Position numbers and translations under genes: made by a program. Source: an uncultured Lachnospiraceae bacterium (GTDB taxonomy: Bacteria > Bacillota > Clostridia > Lachnospirales > Lachnospiraceae). From it: 40,888 nucleotides of DNA. Each line of letters starts with the position of its first letter. The first letter of the stretch is position 1. The notes beneath the pieces are model-generated. The model saw only the letters and a program-made list of their open reading frames with translations, was not told the DNA's origin and searched no databases. Where the stretch lies: the NCBI GenBank assembly GCA_949471785.1, contig CASWRE010000030.1, forward strand, positions 1-40,888, given 5' to 3'. This document shows, piece after piece, positions 1 through 6,547 of this stretch.

Positions 1-43
1 TCTTTAGGATATCAGACCCCTGTACAGTACAGGCAAAACAACC

Positions 44-727
44 TTAAAAAAGTTGCCTAAAAAAGTGTTGACAATCCAAGACGGGCGCTATCACAATGCA
101 GACAGCCAGCAGGGCGAACATCAGCAGTTCAAAACTGGTCATGATGATTTCCCAGCCTTCGTAATATCCGTATTGCAGAGGCGTTTCTACTTTACTGCTC
201 ATATCGCTCCGGTATTCTTTCTGCTGTGATGAAAGTTCCCTTGACAGTGTGTTCAGGAGCGATTCTACCTTTTCATTTCTCGCCTGATAAAATTTAGTCC
301 TGCTTGTCAGATCCAGTTCGGACAGTTTATGGAAACCGGAATTTGCGCCGGGGGAATCGTATGCGGAGGCGATCATGCTAAGCTGTTTTTCCCTAGGGGC
401 TACAAAATTCCAGTATGCGTCGCCGATCAGGAACTTTTCGCTTCCGCCATAACCTACATTGTCGGGATTCTCAAAGAGCTTTTGATATTCTGTGATTGTT
501 TTTTCTACATATTCGTCCGTAATCGGAACGGATATATCTTGATACTGGTCTTTTGTATAAGTAATGCTCTCGGAACCTTTGATCACGCCATCCTGATTGT
601 AGGTCTGGTACTGCAGGATGGGCAGTCCGAACAGGAATGCCGCTAATAACAGGCTGACTGCCATGACAATCATGGCGGATTTTTCCCGCAAGATTTTTAA
701 AAATTCATATTTCATCAACATAGTCAT
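44..727 (-). pseudogene. Truncated ABC-2 type transporter permease
   Basis: The 227-residue product starts with a cytoplasmic stretch and one membrane segment (about residues 16-38), then a long extracytoplasmic loop (about 45-190) and a second membrane segment near 196-218. This is the N-terminal half of a multidrug or lantibiotic-type ABC permease. Family members usually have six membrane segments; here the protein stops soon after the second one, just after the residues IAPVL, with an unrelated tail. I infer a deletion that removed the remaining segments. The start overlaps the end of the upstream ATPase reading frame (native stop at 705-707), the usual coupling of such pairs, and the ATPase is also broken. 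The substrate cannot be told. It is unlikely to be functional. Confidence 0.72.
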
Positions 728-927
728 CGCTCCCTTCGCCCTGTGCGTCTTCTCCGAAATAATACAGGAACAGATCCTCTAAGCTCGGCTCTACAGTAAC
801 TGCATCTGCCGCCGGCGCCGTTTGCTCCGAGCAGACCGTAGACTCCCGGTGAAAGGCTTGCGTCTACATGATCCACAGCATATTTTGTTCCGTACTGCTT
901 ACATAAATTTTTTAATTGTAACTGCAT
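705..927 (-). pseudogene. ABC transporter ATP-binding protein with large internal deletion
   Basis: The first about 40 residues match an ABC ATPase N-terminus (MQLQLKNLCKQYG, then GLLGANGAG, the start of Walker A). The next residues should be KTT; instead the DNA jumps, out of frame, to sequence that in the shifted frame reads ADAVTVEPSLEDLFLYYFG, a typical ABC ATPase C-terminus, and reaches its native stop at 705-707 inside the permease start. Q-loop, signature, Walker B and H-loop are all missing. The junction lies in a GC-rich GCCGGC/GGCGGC stretch near 818-824, consistent with recombination between short repeats. Read in frame from ATG 927, it stops at 724. Together with the truncated permease it marks a dead exporter. 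Confidence in the deletion is high, since both ends are recognisable. Confidence 0.8.
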
Positions 928-965
928 ACAATAATCCTCCTGATATATTTTACATAGGCATAAAA

Positions 966-1055
966 ATAAGGCGGCCTATACCCAAAGGGCACACCGTATA
1001 CCATGCCCTTCGGGCGGGCAATTAAGGTATGCCTAATAGTATAAACCGCCTATCT
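966..1055 (-). promoter_or_regulatory. Structured 5' region upstream of the ABC remnant
   Basis: Nested inverted repeats lie upstream of the decayed ATPase gene: AGGCGG at 969-974 against CCGCCT at 1046-1051, GTATACC near 996-1002 against GGTATGC near 1026-1032, and an inner GCCC/GGGC hairpin near 1005-1014. A TATACT-like box reads leftward near 1040, without a good -35. It may be the leader or operator of the dead transporter. No known riboswitch class is recognised. The rest of 928-1177 shows nothing else clear. Confidence 0.4.
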
Positions 1056-1177
1056 TAGTCTGAACTTTTCCATATCTTCATTTAATCTTAAGATACCTCC
1101 ATGCCATTTGGCAATAATTTTCGAGGAAAAAGAGCGGACTATGTATTGGCATTGAAAGAGACTGTGAAAATACAGTA

Positions 1178-1206
1178 TTGACAATCCGCTTTCAGGCTTA
1201 TATACT
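1178..1206 (+). promoter_or_regulatory. Consensus sigma-A promoter of the rtcB-prfH leader
   Basis: TTGACA at 1178-1183, a 17-bp spacer and TATACT at 1201-1206 form a nearly perfect vegetative promoter, with initiation expected near 1213. It sits 49 bp before the start of a leader ORF and about 300 bp before rtcB. The bases GACAATCCGCT that overlap its -35 recur inverted inside the leader ORF (1306-1316). Confidence 0.8.
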
Positions 1207-1254
1207 TAGTTTCGTAATTAAAAATCATATATTCACACTGAGAGGAGGACAATC

Positions 1255-1383
1255 ATGAGGCGTTTTAATCAATTATCAAACGAAAATATAATTATAAACA
1301 GAGAGAGCGGATTGTCCATAATTCAGTTTCGGACATACATAGGCTGTCAGTCGCAGGTTATGTCGTTTAACGGCAGATTCTGA
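1255..1383 (+). CDS. Small leader ORF (42 codons) upstream of rtcB-prfH
   Basis: An ATG at 1255 follows a full AGGAGG (1243-1248) at six-base spacing, so translation is plausible. The 42-residue product begins MRRFNQLSNENIIINRES and ends MSFNGRF; it has no membrane segment or domain that I recognise. It lies between the consensus promoter (1178-1206) and an intrinsic terminator (1430-1457), which is the layout of a regulatory leader peptide. It ends with TGA followed by C, and the same reading frame stays open from there into rtcB. CTGTCAG at 1344-1350 can pair with CTGACAG at 1380-1386, which contains the stop codon. A leader peptide role is inferred; it could instead be an independent small protein. 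Confidence 0.6.
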   Translation: MRRFNQLSNENIIINRESGLSIIQFRTYIGCQSQVMSFNGRF

Positions 1384-1429
1384 CAGGTATTTTCTATATC
1401 CATTTACGGAGGTTTTTCAGACAATTCCG

Positions 1430-1457
1430 CATCTCTGAGTTTCAGAGGTGTTTTTTT
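1430..1457 (+). terminator. Intrinsic terminator (candidate attenuator) before rtcB
   Basis: A nine-pair stem (1430-1438 with 1442-1450, loop GTT) is followed at once by seven T residues (1451-1457). It lies after the leader ORF and 43 bases before the rtcB start, so it would stop most transcripts unless conditionally overridden. CAGAGA at 1299-1304 inside the leader ORF can pair with TCTCTG of the 5' arm (1432-1437), a possible but short antiterminator. An SD-like GGAGG at 1408-1412 has no good start codon behind it. Confidence 0.7.
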
Positions 1458-1500
1458 GCGCTTTTTTGCAGGAAAACGCCAAAAGAAGAGAAAGGATTAT

Positions 1501-2610
1501 ATGAAAACAGTAAACGGAGTCTATACTTCAGCAAAAATATTCACAGATACAATCGAAGATTATGCATTAGCCCAGATACAGATGCTTTGTGATAACGAGG
1601 CACTTGAGAACAGCACAATACGAATTATGCCGGATGTCCATCCGGGAAAAGTGGGGACGATTGGCTTTACCTCTACGGTTGGAAAGAGAGTGCTCCCGAA
1701 CGTCGTCGGAATTGATGTGGGCTGCGGCGTGACACTGACTAAATTGAAGCAGAAAAAGACAGAGTTTGGGAGGCTTGACAAGGTCATCAGAGAGAATGTG
1801 CCCTGTGGTTTTGGCGTGCGTAAGAGACCGCACCGGTTTAGTCAGGCGTTTGATTTCCTGCAGCTGCATTGTGCGGAGCATGTAAATATAGAAAAGGCGG
1901 AGTTAAGTCTTGGCACGCTTGGCGGAGGGAATCATTTTCTCGAACTGGATCAGGACGAAGACGGGAATCTCTATGCGGCCGTACATTCCGGGAGCAGGAG
2001 ACTGGGAAAAGAAGTGACGGAGTATTACCTGGCGGAAGGGCAGAGGGAATTAAAGAAAAGGGGTATTTCTGTCCCGTATGAAATGACGTATCTGGAAGGC
2101 GTCCTGCTGGAGAAGTATCTGCAGGACATCCGGGTAGTGCAGGAGTTTGCGGAACTAAACAGATACGCCATATTAGATGAACTGGCAAGGGGAATGAAAT
2201 GGAAGATACAGGAACGCATAGAGTCTGTGCATAATTATATTGATGATGCGGGGGACAATATGATTTTGCGGAAAGGCGCCGTCTCCGCAAAGGAGGGAGA
2301 GCCTGTGATCATTCCAATCAACATGCGCGACGGGATTCTTCTCGGCGTGGGGAAAGGGAATGCAGACTGGAATTACTCTGCGCCTCATGGAGCGGGACGA
2401 AAGATGAAACGGGAAGAGGTAAAGACAAGGTTTACCGTATCTCAATTTAAGGCGGAGATGAAAGGAATCTATAGCTCCTGTATCGGGAAGGGTACGTTAG
2501 ACGAAGCCCCGTTTGCGTATCGAAATTTAAAAGAGATAGAGGGACAGCTCGGAGATACGGTGGAAATCAGGAAAAGGATAATACCGGTTTATAATTTTAA
2601 GGCAGAATAA
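1501..2610 (+). CDS. rtcB: RtcB-family RNA ligase (PrfH-associated type)
   Basis: RtcB ligases join an RNA 2',3'-cyclic phosphate or 3'-phosphate to a 5'-OH with GTP and Mn2+. The 369-residue protein has the family motifs in order: DVHPGK (45-50), DVGCG with the metal-binding Cys75, GGGNHF (141-146), VHSGSR (161-166), HN at 244-245 and PHGAGR (295-300), whose His296 matches the guanylated histidine. It is shorter than classical RtcB (about 400-480 residues) and is followed 14 bp later by prfH. Established work on RtcB2-PrfH operons shows that PrfH frees ribosomes cleaved in the 16S decoding centre and RtcB2 reseals them. I chose ATG 1501 because of the AGAAAGGA site upstream; the TTG at 1456 lies inside the attenuator region. 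Confidence 0.93.
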   Translation: MKTVNGVYTSAKIFTDTIEDYALAQIQMLCDNEALENSTIRIMPDVHPGKVGTIGFTSTVGKRVLPNVVGIDVGCGVTLTKLKQKKTEFGRLDKVIRENVPCGFGVRKRPHRFSQAFDFLQLHCAEHVNIEKAELSLGTLGGGNHFLELDQDEDGNLYAAVHSGSRRLGKEVTEYYLAEGQRELKKRGISVPYEMTYLEGVLLEKYLQDIRVVQEFAELNRYAILDELARGMKWKIQERIESVHNYIDDAGDNMILRKGAVSAKEGEPVIIPINMRDGILLGVGKGNADWNYSAPHGAGRKMKREEVKTRFTVSQFKAEMKGIYSSCIGKGTLDEAPFAYRNLKEIEGQLGDTVEIRKRIIPVYNFKAE

Positions 2611-2624
2611 GAGGAAAATAGCGT

Positions 2625-3302
2625 ATGATAATACAGTTAAGTTCAGGACAAGGGCCGGCAGAGTGTGAGCTGGCGGTAAAGAAGCTGTATGATTCTCTGA
2701 AAAAGGAATTCCCGGATATTGAGATGTTATCAAATCATAAGGGAAAGCGAACAGAAGGCTGTACTTCCATTCTTTTTCAGACGGAACAGGATTTATCCTG
2801 GCTGGAGGGAAGCGTTCAGTGGATTTGCAGAAGCCCTTACAGGCCGAACCATAAGCGGAAAAACTGGTTCGTAGACGTCAGTTGTCTCGGCATCCGGAGG
2901 GAGCTGCCAGCGGCAGGTTCTGCAGGTGTAATACCGGAGACAGAAACTGCCCCAAAGGATTTCTCTATGCTGTGCCGTGGGGATAAGGAAATTTATCAAG
3001 AAAACGAAATCCGTTTTGAGCGGTTCCACTGCGGCGGCAAGGGAGGGCAGAATGTGAATAAGGTGGAGACAGGCGTAAGACTGGTACATATGCCCACGGG
3101 AATTACGGTCATTTCAACCTCCGAACGGAGCCAGTATGCCAATAAAAAAGATGCGTTAAGTAAGCTGAACATGATTTTTAGACAGATGGAGCTGGAGGAA
3201 AAGAAAAAGCAGATTAATTCCGCATGGCAGGAACATACGAAAATCGTAAGAGGAAATCCGGTAAGAGTGTATGTGGGAATGGACTTTAAGCGAAAAATAT
3301 AA
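2625..3302 (+). CDS. prfH: Peptide chain release factor homologue PrfH
   Basis: The 225-residue protein is a class I release-factor relative. The GGQ tripeptide that drives peptidyl-tRNA hydrolysis is at residues 140-142, inside CGGKGGQNVNKVET, and is followed by the basic tail typical of the family. It is much shorter than RF1/RF2 (about 360) and lacks their N-terminal domain and stop-codon reading motifs (PxT or SPF), as expected for PrfH. It follows rtcB at 14 bp in the same operon. PrfH is known to release stalled ribosomes damaged at the decoding centre so that RtcB2 can repair the 16S rRNA; ribosome-targeting nucleases are the natural threat. A hairpin at 3313-3336 ends the unit. Confidence 0.92.
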   Translation: MIIQLSSGQGPAECELAVKKLYDSLKKEFPDIEMLSNHKGKRTEGCTSILFQTEQDLSWLEGSVQWICRSPYRPNHKRKNWFVDVSCLGIRRELPAAGSAGVIPETETAPKDFSMLCRGDKEIYQENEIRFERFHCGGKGGQNVNKVETGVRLVHMPTGITVISTSERSQYANKKDALSKLNMIFRQMELEEKKKQINSAWQEHTKIVRGNPVRVYVGMDFKRKI

Positions 3303-3312
3303 CAGGGATACC

Positions 3313-3336
3313 TATGCCCCCCTTCCGGGGGGCATA
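3313..3336. terminator. GC-rich hairpin between convergent prfH and merR genes
   Basis: A perfect ten-pair stem (3313-3322 with 3327-3336, loop TTCC) with six consecutive C:G pairs lies 11 bp after prfH. Neither side carries a good T-run, so it may be a weak or bidirectional terminator. Confidence 0.5.
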
Positions 3337-3359
3337 AGATTCGGTTAAATGATGGTTTT

Positions 3360-4208
3360 TTACTCTTTCCCATAAAAGGATTCAATCGCCCGTGCAAAAA
3401 AATCTGAGGCCCCCTGTCCGTATTTTTCATCTGTCATCGACCTGATATTTTCATTGCGGTAATATTGTGCCTGCGCCAGCATGAATCCTTTCTCTTCTTT
3501 TATTTGTGAAAATTGCTTCATAACAAAACCGTATTCTCCAACAATCTCTTTTACTTCAAAAGATTCCGGCGCACAGTCCCGCTTTGCAATCAGCTTTTGT
3601 AAAATTGCTTCTATTCGTTTGTTATAGCTTTCTGCAACTTCTTTGCCGACGGGATTCTGTACGGCAGATAAAAATTTGTCTTTCCCGCCGTACCATTTAA
3701 CTACTTTTGCATAGCCTTTCTGCATTTTTTCAGAAGATACGGCTTCCATGTAATGTTCTTTCCAGCGTTCCATGCTTCCAAATTCTTTTATGGCGATGCT
3801 TCTCATGTTCTCCGGCATACGCTCCGTCATGGTCCGGAACATTTCCTCAACCTCTGTTTTACTGAAAACTGCAAAATCCATTTTGTTTTCTCCTTTCAGG
3901 ATGTCGTCAATGCTGGCAATCAGGTGTTCCATACGCTCTTTTTTTGCTGTCAGCATTTTTCTCTGCATCTGTAAAATCTGGTTCCTGTCAAGAGCCGGGT
4001 TCGCCATAATCGCTTTGATTTCTTTTAAGGGAATATCAAACTCGCGGAAGAACAACACTTGTTGTAACGTTTCCAGCGCTTTATCGTCATAAAGCCGGTA
4101 TCCCGCTTCACTTTTGTCCGTCGGCTTTACCAGCGCGATTTCATCATAATAGTGGAGCGTGCGCACGCTGATACCTGTCAAATCTGATACTTCTTTTACT
4201 GTCCTCAT
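3360..4208 (-). CDS. MerR-family regulator, TipAL type
   Basis: Residues 1-70 are a MerR winged helix-turn-helix (TVKEVSDLTGISVRTLHYYDEIALVKP, then the RLYDDKAL wing), followed by a coiled dimerisation helix (about 75-110). Residues about 130-280 match the TipAS ligand-binding domain in length and pattern (EMFRTM, ERWKEHY, and AQAQYYRNENIRSM near the C-terminus). TipAL proteins bind thiopeptide antibiotics or other hydrophobic drugs and activate multidrug genes. The 282-residue length is right for the family. The upstream promoter has the 19-bp spacer typical of MerR targets with a dyad inside it, so autoregulation is likely. No obvious efflux target gene is adjacent, though a dead ABC exporter lies 2.4 kb away. 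Confidence 0.9.
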   Translation of the reverse strand: MRTVKEVSDLTGISVRTLHYYDEIALVKPTDKSEAGYRLYDDKALETLQQVLFFREFDIPLKEIKAIMANPALDRNQILQMQRKMLTAKKERMEHLIASIDDILKGENKMDFAVFSKTEVEEMFRTMTERMPENMRSIAIKEFGSMERWKEHYMEAVSSEKMQKGYAKVVKWYGGKDKFLSAVQNPVGKEVAESYNKRIEAILQKLIAKRDCAPESFEVKEIVGEYGFVMKQFSQIKEEKGFMLAQAQYYRNENIRSMTDEKYGQGASDFFARAIESFYGKE

Positions 4209-4238
4209 AGCTATCGGCCTCCCGTTCCTGATAGATCC

Positions 4239-4269
4239 ACTTTAACCCATAACGTTCCGTGAGGGTCAA
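4239..4269 (-). promoter_or_regulatory. MerR-type promoter with 19-bp spacer
   Basis: Read leftward, TTGACC (4264-4269) and TAAAGT (4239-4244) are 19 bp apart, longer than the standard 17 and characteristic of promoters that MerR proteins untwist. The spacer holds an imperfect dyad, ACCCT-ACG against CGTTATGGGT. It lies 30 bp before the merR start, so the regulator probably controls itself. Confidence 0.6.
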
Positions 4270-4283
4270 TACGTAATTTTAAA

Positions 4284-4519
4284 GTAACTGTTCAGTACAG
4301 GCCGAAGCACTTGCTGCTGAGGCCGTAAAAACATGATTCAAGTGTGCAAAAGTCTTCACTTCGTTCCGGTCGGTTCTTAACGAGCGCCACTGGCGCTCAG
4401 AACCCCATCGCCGCAGGGCGCTGAACGTCCAGTGGACGTTCGCTTAGCGCCGACCGAAGCGGAGCGTAGACATTTTAATTGGATTTTGCATCGTAACTGT
4501 GAAGGTACTGAACAGTTAC
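4284..4519. repeat. 236-bp palindromic element with 15-bp perfect terminal inverted repeats
   Basis: GTAACTGTTCAGTAC at 4284-4298 is repeated in exact inverse at 4505-4519. Inside are further palindromes: a 17-bp GAGCGCC-type dyad near 4382-4398, GAACGTCCA-G-TGGACGTTC near 4424-4442, and CGGTCGG against CCGACCG flanking them. The element has no coding capacity and resembles a non-autonomous (MITE-like) or foldback repeat. It shares TTTTGCACACT (inverse) and GTCC(A)(C/G)TGGACGTT with the element at 18001-18310. It fills most of the 4209-4740 gap; the remaining bases show nothing else clear. Confidence 0.7.
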
Positions 4520-4740
4520 ATTTTAAATATTTTTGAATATATCATGTTTTGCATACGGTGGGAAGAATTTCAATCGGACTTTCAAAACTTGTTGGACGAA
4601 GACAGATTACCATGTAAAATGATTCCGAACGGCAAATTTGCAGATAAAAAATGTAACCTTTTCGGATAGTCTGCGACTTATAGAATGAACAGGGAAAAAG
4701 TCTTGCAAGAATACCATGTGAATAACCGGAACGGAGGTAT

Positions 4741-5298
4741 ATGGTGGAGGATATGGAGATCATTGATTTATTCTGGAAAAGGGATGAATCGGCAATACAG
4801 GAATTGAAAAATAAATATTCTGGATATTGTTATAAAATTGCATGGAATTTGCTGGAGAATCGTGAAGATACGGAAGAGTGCCTGAATGATACCTGGTTTG
4901 CGGCATGGAGGCAGATGCCGCCCCACAGGCCCGACGTATTATCTGCTTTTGTCGGGAAAATAACGAGAGGATTCGCGATAGACTCTTTTCGGAAAAAGCA
5001 CGCCGCTAAGCGCGGGCTGCTGCACAGGGAAGACGTCTGCGGTGAAATGGATGAGCTGAATTTTTCCTATACGGTGGATGAGCAGATGGCCGAACAGGAG
5101 CTGGTAAAAGTAATCGAGGATTTTTTGCTTAAGCTTCGGGAAGCGGACCGGGATATCTTTGTCCGGCGGTATTGGTATCTGGATTCGATAAAAGAAATAG
5201 CGAAACGGCATGGGGTGACGGAGGGATGCGTGAAGACAAACCTGTGCAGGAACCGAAAGAAACTTTATCACATATTAAAACAGGAGGCGCTGGTATGA
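4741..5298 (+). CDS. Sigma-70 family RNA polymerase sigma factor
   Basis: The 185-residue protein has sigma region 2 (about 10-80: NREDTEECLNDTWFAAWRQMPP, then a DSFRKK segment) and region 4 (about 125-180: LREADRDIFVRRYWYLDSIKEIAKRHGVTEGCVKTNLCRNRKKL) with a clear helix-turn-helix. It belongs to the short ECF-like sigma factors paired in Firmicutes with DUF4179 membrane proteins. Its stop overlaps the start of that partner (ATGA at 5295-5298), so the two are translationally coupled. The start is ambiguous: ATG 4741 has GGAGGT only two bases away and ATG 4753 has its own GGAGG at two bases, so either could be used. Target promoters are unknown. Confidence 0.9.
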   Translation: MVEDMEIIDLFWKRDESAIQELKNKYSGYCYKIAWNLLENREDTEECLNDTWFAAWRQMPPHRPDVLSAFVGKITRGFAIDSFRKKHAAKRGLLHREDVCGEMDELNFSYTVDEQMAEQELVKVIEDFLLKLREADRDIFVRRYWYLDSIKEIAKRHGVTEGCVKTNLCRNRKKLYHILKQEALV

Positions 5299-6491
5299 AA
5301 AAAGAATTTGATTTTTCAAAAGAATTCGGGGGAATTGACGGAAAATTTGTGGAGTGTGCGGGAAAGGAATGGAGCAGGAAGAAATGTAGTATATTCCAGC
5401 TTTACAGCCGAAAAATGGCGCGCGTCGCCGTTTTTGCTCTGCTTTGCCTTGCGGTGGCATGTAATTCCGGGGTACAGGCGGCGGTCAGGGAATTTACCAC
5501 GAAAATCGGAGAGGCATTCGGATTTAGGGAGGATTTGTCTTCTTATACAAAAGTGATGAATCAGAAACAGACGAAAAACGGGATTTCTTTAACGTTAAAA
5601 GAGGCGATTTTAGACGACCGGGTACTGGCTGTATGCGTGCACGCGGATTTTGGAGAGGAACAGGAGGGAACCCTGTGGGTGAATGATGAAGAAACGCTGA
5701 TTAACGGGCAGCGGCCTGTGAGCCGCGAAAATATGGAGTCGGCGACAGGCGACGGGGATGTGTTCAGGCCCGAACGGGATTCTGTACTGGTACAGATTTA
5801 TGAAGATCAGATCCTGCCGGATGGCGACGTGAAGGTGCATCTTGTGCTGGAAGGCGCCAAAATGACGGATCTTGGGGATGAGGTTGTGCTGCCGGATGAT
5901 TATGAGGAGCAGGCGACAGAATTTGTCTATGATTTTGTCATTACGCCGGAGGAATTGCGGGCGAAGACGGTAAAGCAGGATCTGGATGTTACGGTCGGAA
6001 CATCCGATACGGAAGGAAAGAATTTCACACTCAAAGAGCTAACCATGAACGACTTGTATTGCCGCATGACAGCGGAAGGAATCACATGGGATAATGACTG
6101 GCCAAACCAGTATGAGCTGAAACTGAAGGGAACGGACAATCTCGGAAATCCGGTGAGCTTCGAATGGGGCGGATTTCTGTCAGATGATAAAATGATGTTT
6201 GCCACAGACTTTTTCGGAGATTTTGAAACGGGGGTGGAGATTGAGGACGACGAGTGTCGGCCGGCGGTTCCGGATAAGGCCTGCGATTATATTGATTTGC
6301 AGTTGTATGAGCGGAAAATGATCTGGGACGGCGAGGAAGATCTCCAGAATGGCGAGGAAGATCTCCAGAATGAAAACGAAAAAGATGCTATACAGGAGTC
6401 AGGAGAGGCCTGGGAAATGTATCTAAAAGAAGAAAACTATGGCTGGAAGCCGGTGGGAGAGCCTTTCCGTATTACGATTGCGCACGAGTAA
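5295..6491 (+). CDS. DUF4179-type membrane protein, likely anti-sigma factor
   Basis: Starting at ATG 5295 (AGGAGG at 5282-5287) the product has 398 residues: a charged cytoplasmic head (1-40), one membrane segment (about 41-64, MARVAVFALLCLAVAC), and an extracytoplasmic part beginning with the DUF4179-like motif SYTKVMNQKQTKNGISLTLKEAILD. A second, immunoglobulin-like region follows (about 215-300), then an acidic tail. The tail contains an exact tandem duplication of a seven-residue unit, GEEDLQN (about 6331-6372). Coupling to the sigma gene makes an anti-sigma or sensor role likely, holding the sigma factor at the membrane until an envelope signal arrives. The signal is unknown. A terminator follows at 6507-6547. 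Confidence 0.82.
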   Translation: MKKEFDFSKEFGGIDGKFVECAGKEWSRKKCSIFQLYSRKMARVAVFALLCLAVACNSGVQAAVREFTTKIGEAFGFREDLSSYTKVMNQKQTKNGISLTLKEAILDDRVLAVCVHADFGEEQEGTLWVNDEETLINGQRPVSRENMESATGDGDVFRPERDSVLVQIYEDQILPDGDVKVHLVLEGAKMTDLGDEVVLPDDYEEQATEFVYDFVITPEELRAKTVKQDLDVTVGTSDTEGKNFTLKELTMNDLYCRMTAEGITWDNDWPNQYELKLKGTDNLGNPVSFEWGGFLSDDKMMFATDFFGDFETGVEIEDDECRPAVPDKACDYIDLQLYERKMIWDGEEDLQNGEEDLQNENEKDAIQESGEAWEMYLKEENYGWKPVGEPFRITIAHE

Positions 6492-6506
6492 ACGACAGCT
6501 TTCCTG

Positions 6507-6547
6507 GCGAGTGGGGGAATGACCGCTTCTCCTACTCGCATTTTTTT
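6507..6547 (+). terminator. Terminator after the sigma/anti-sigma operon
   Basis: GCGAGTGGGG pairs with CTCCTACTCGC (6507-6517 with 6529-6539, one bulge), followed by seven T residues at 6541-6547. The T-run touches the end of the convergent araC-type gene. Confidence 0.75.

Noticed and set aside
68..96. Promoter reading right from TTGACA at 68
   Set aside because: There is no -10 box at 16-18 bp spacing.
1456..1500. TTG 1456 as the RtcB start
   Set aside because: It overlaps the terminator T-run and lacks a ribosome site; ATG 1501 aligns with the family start.
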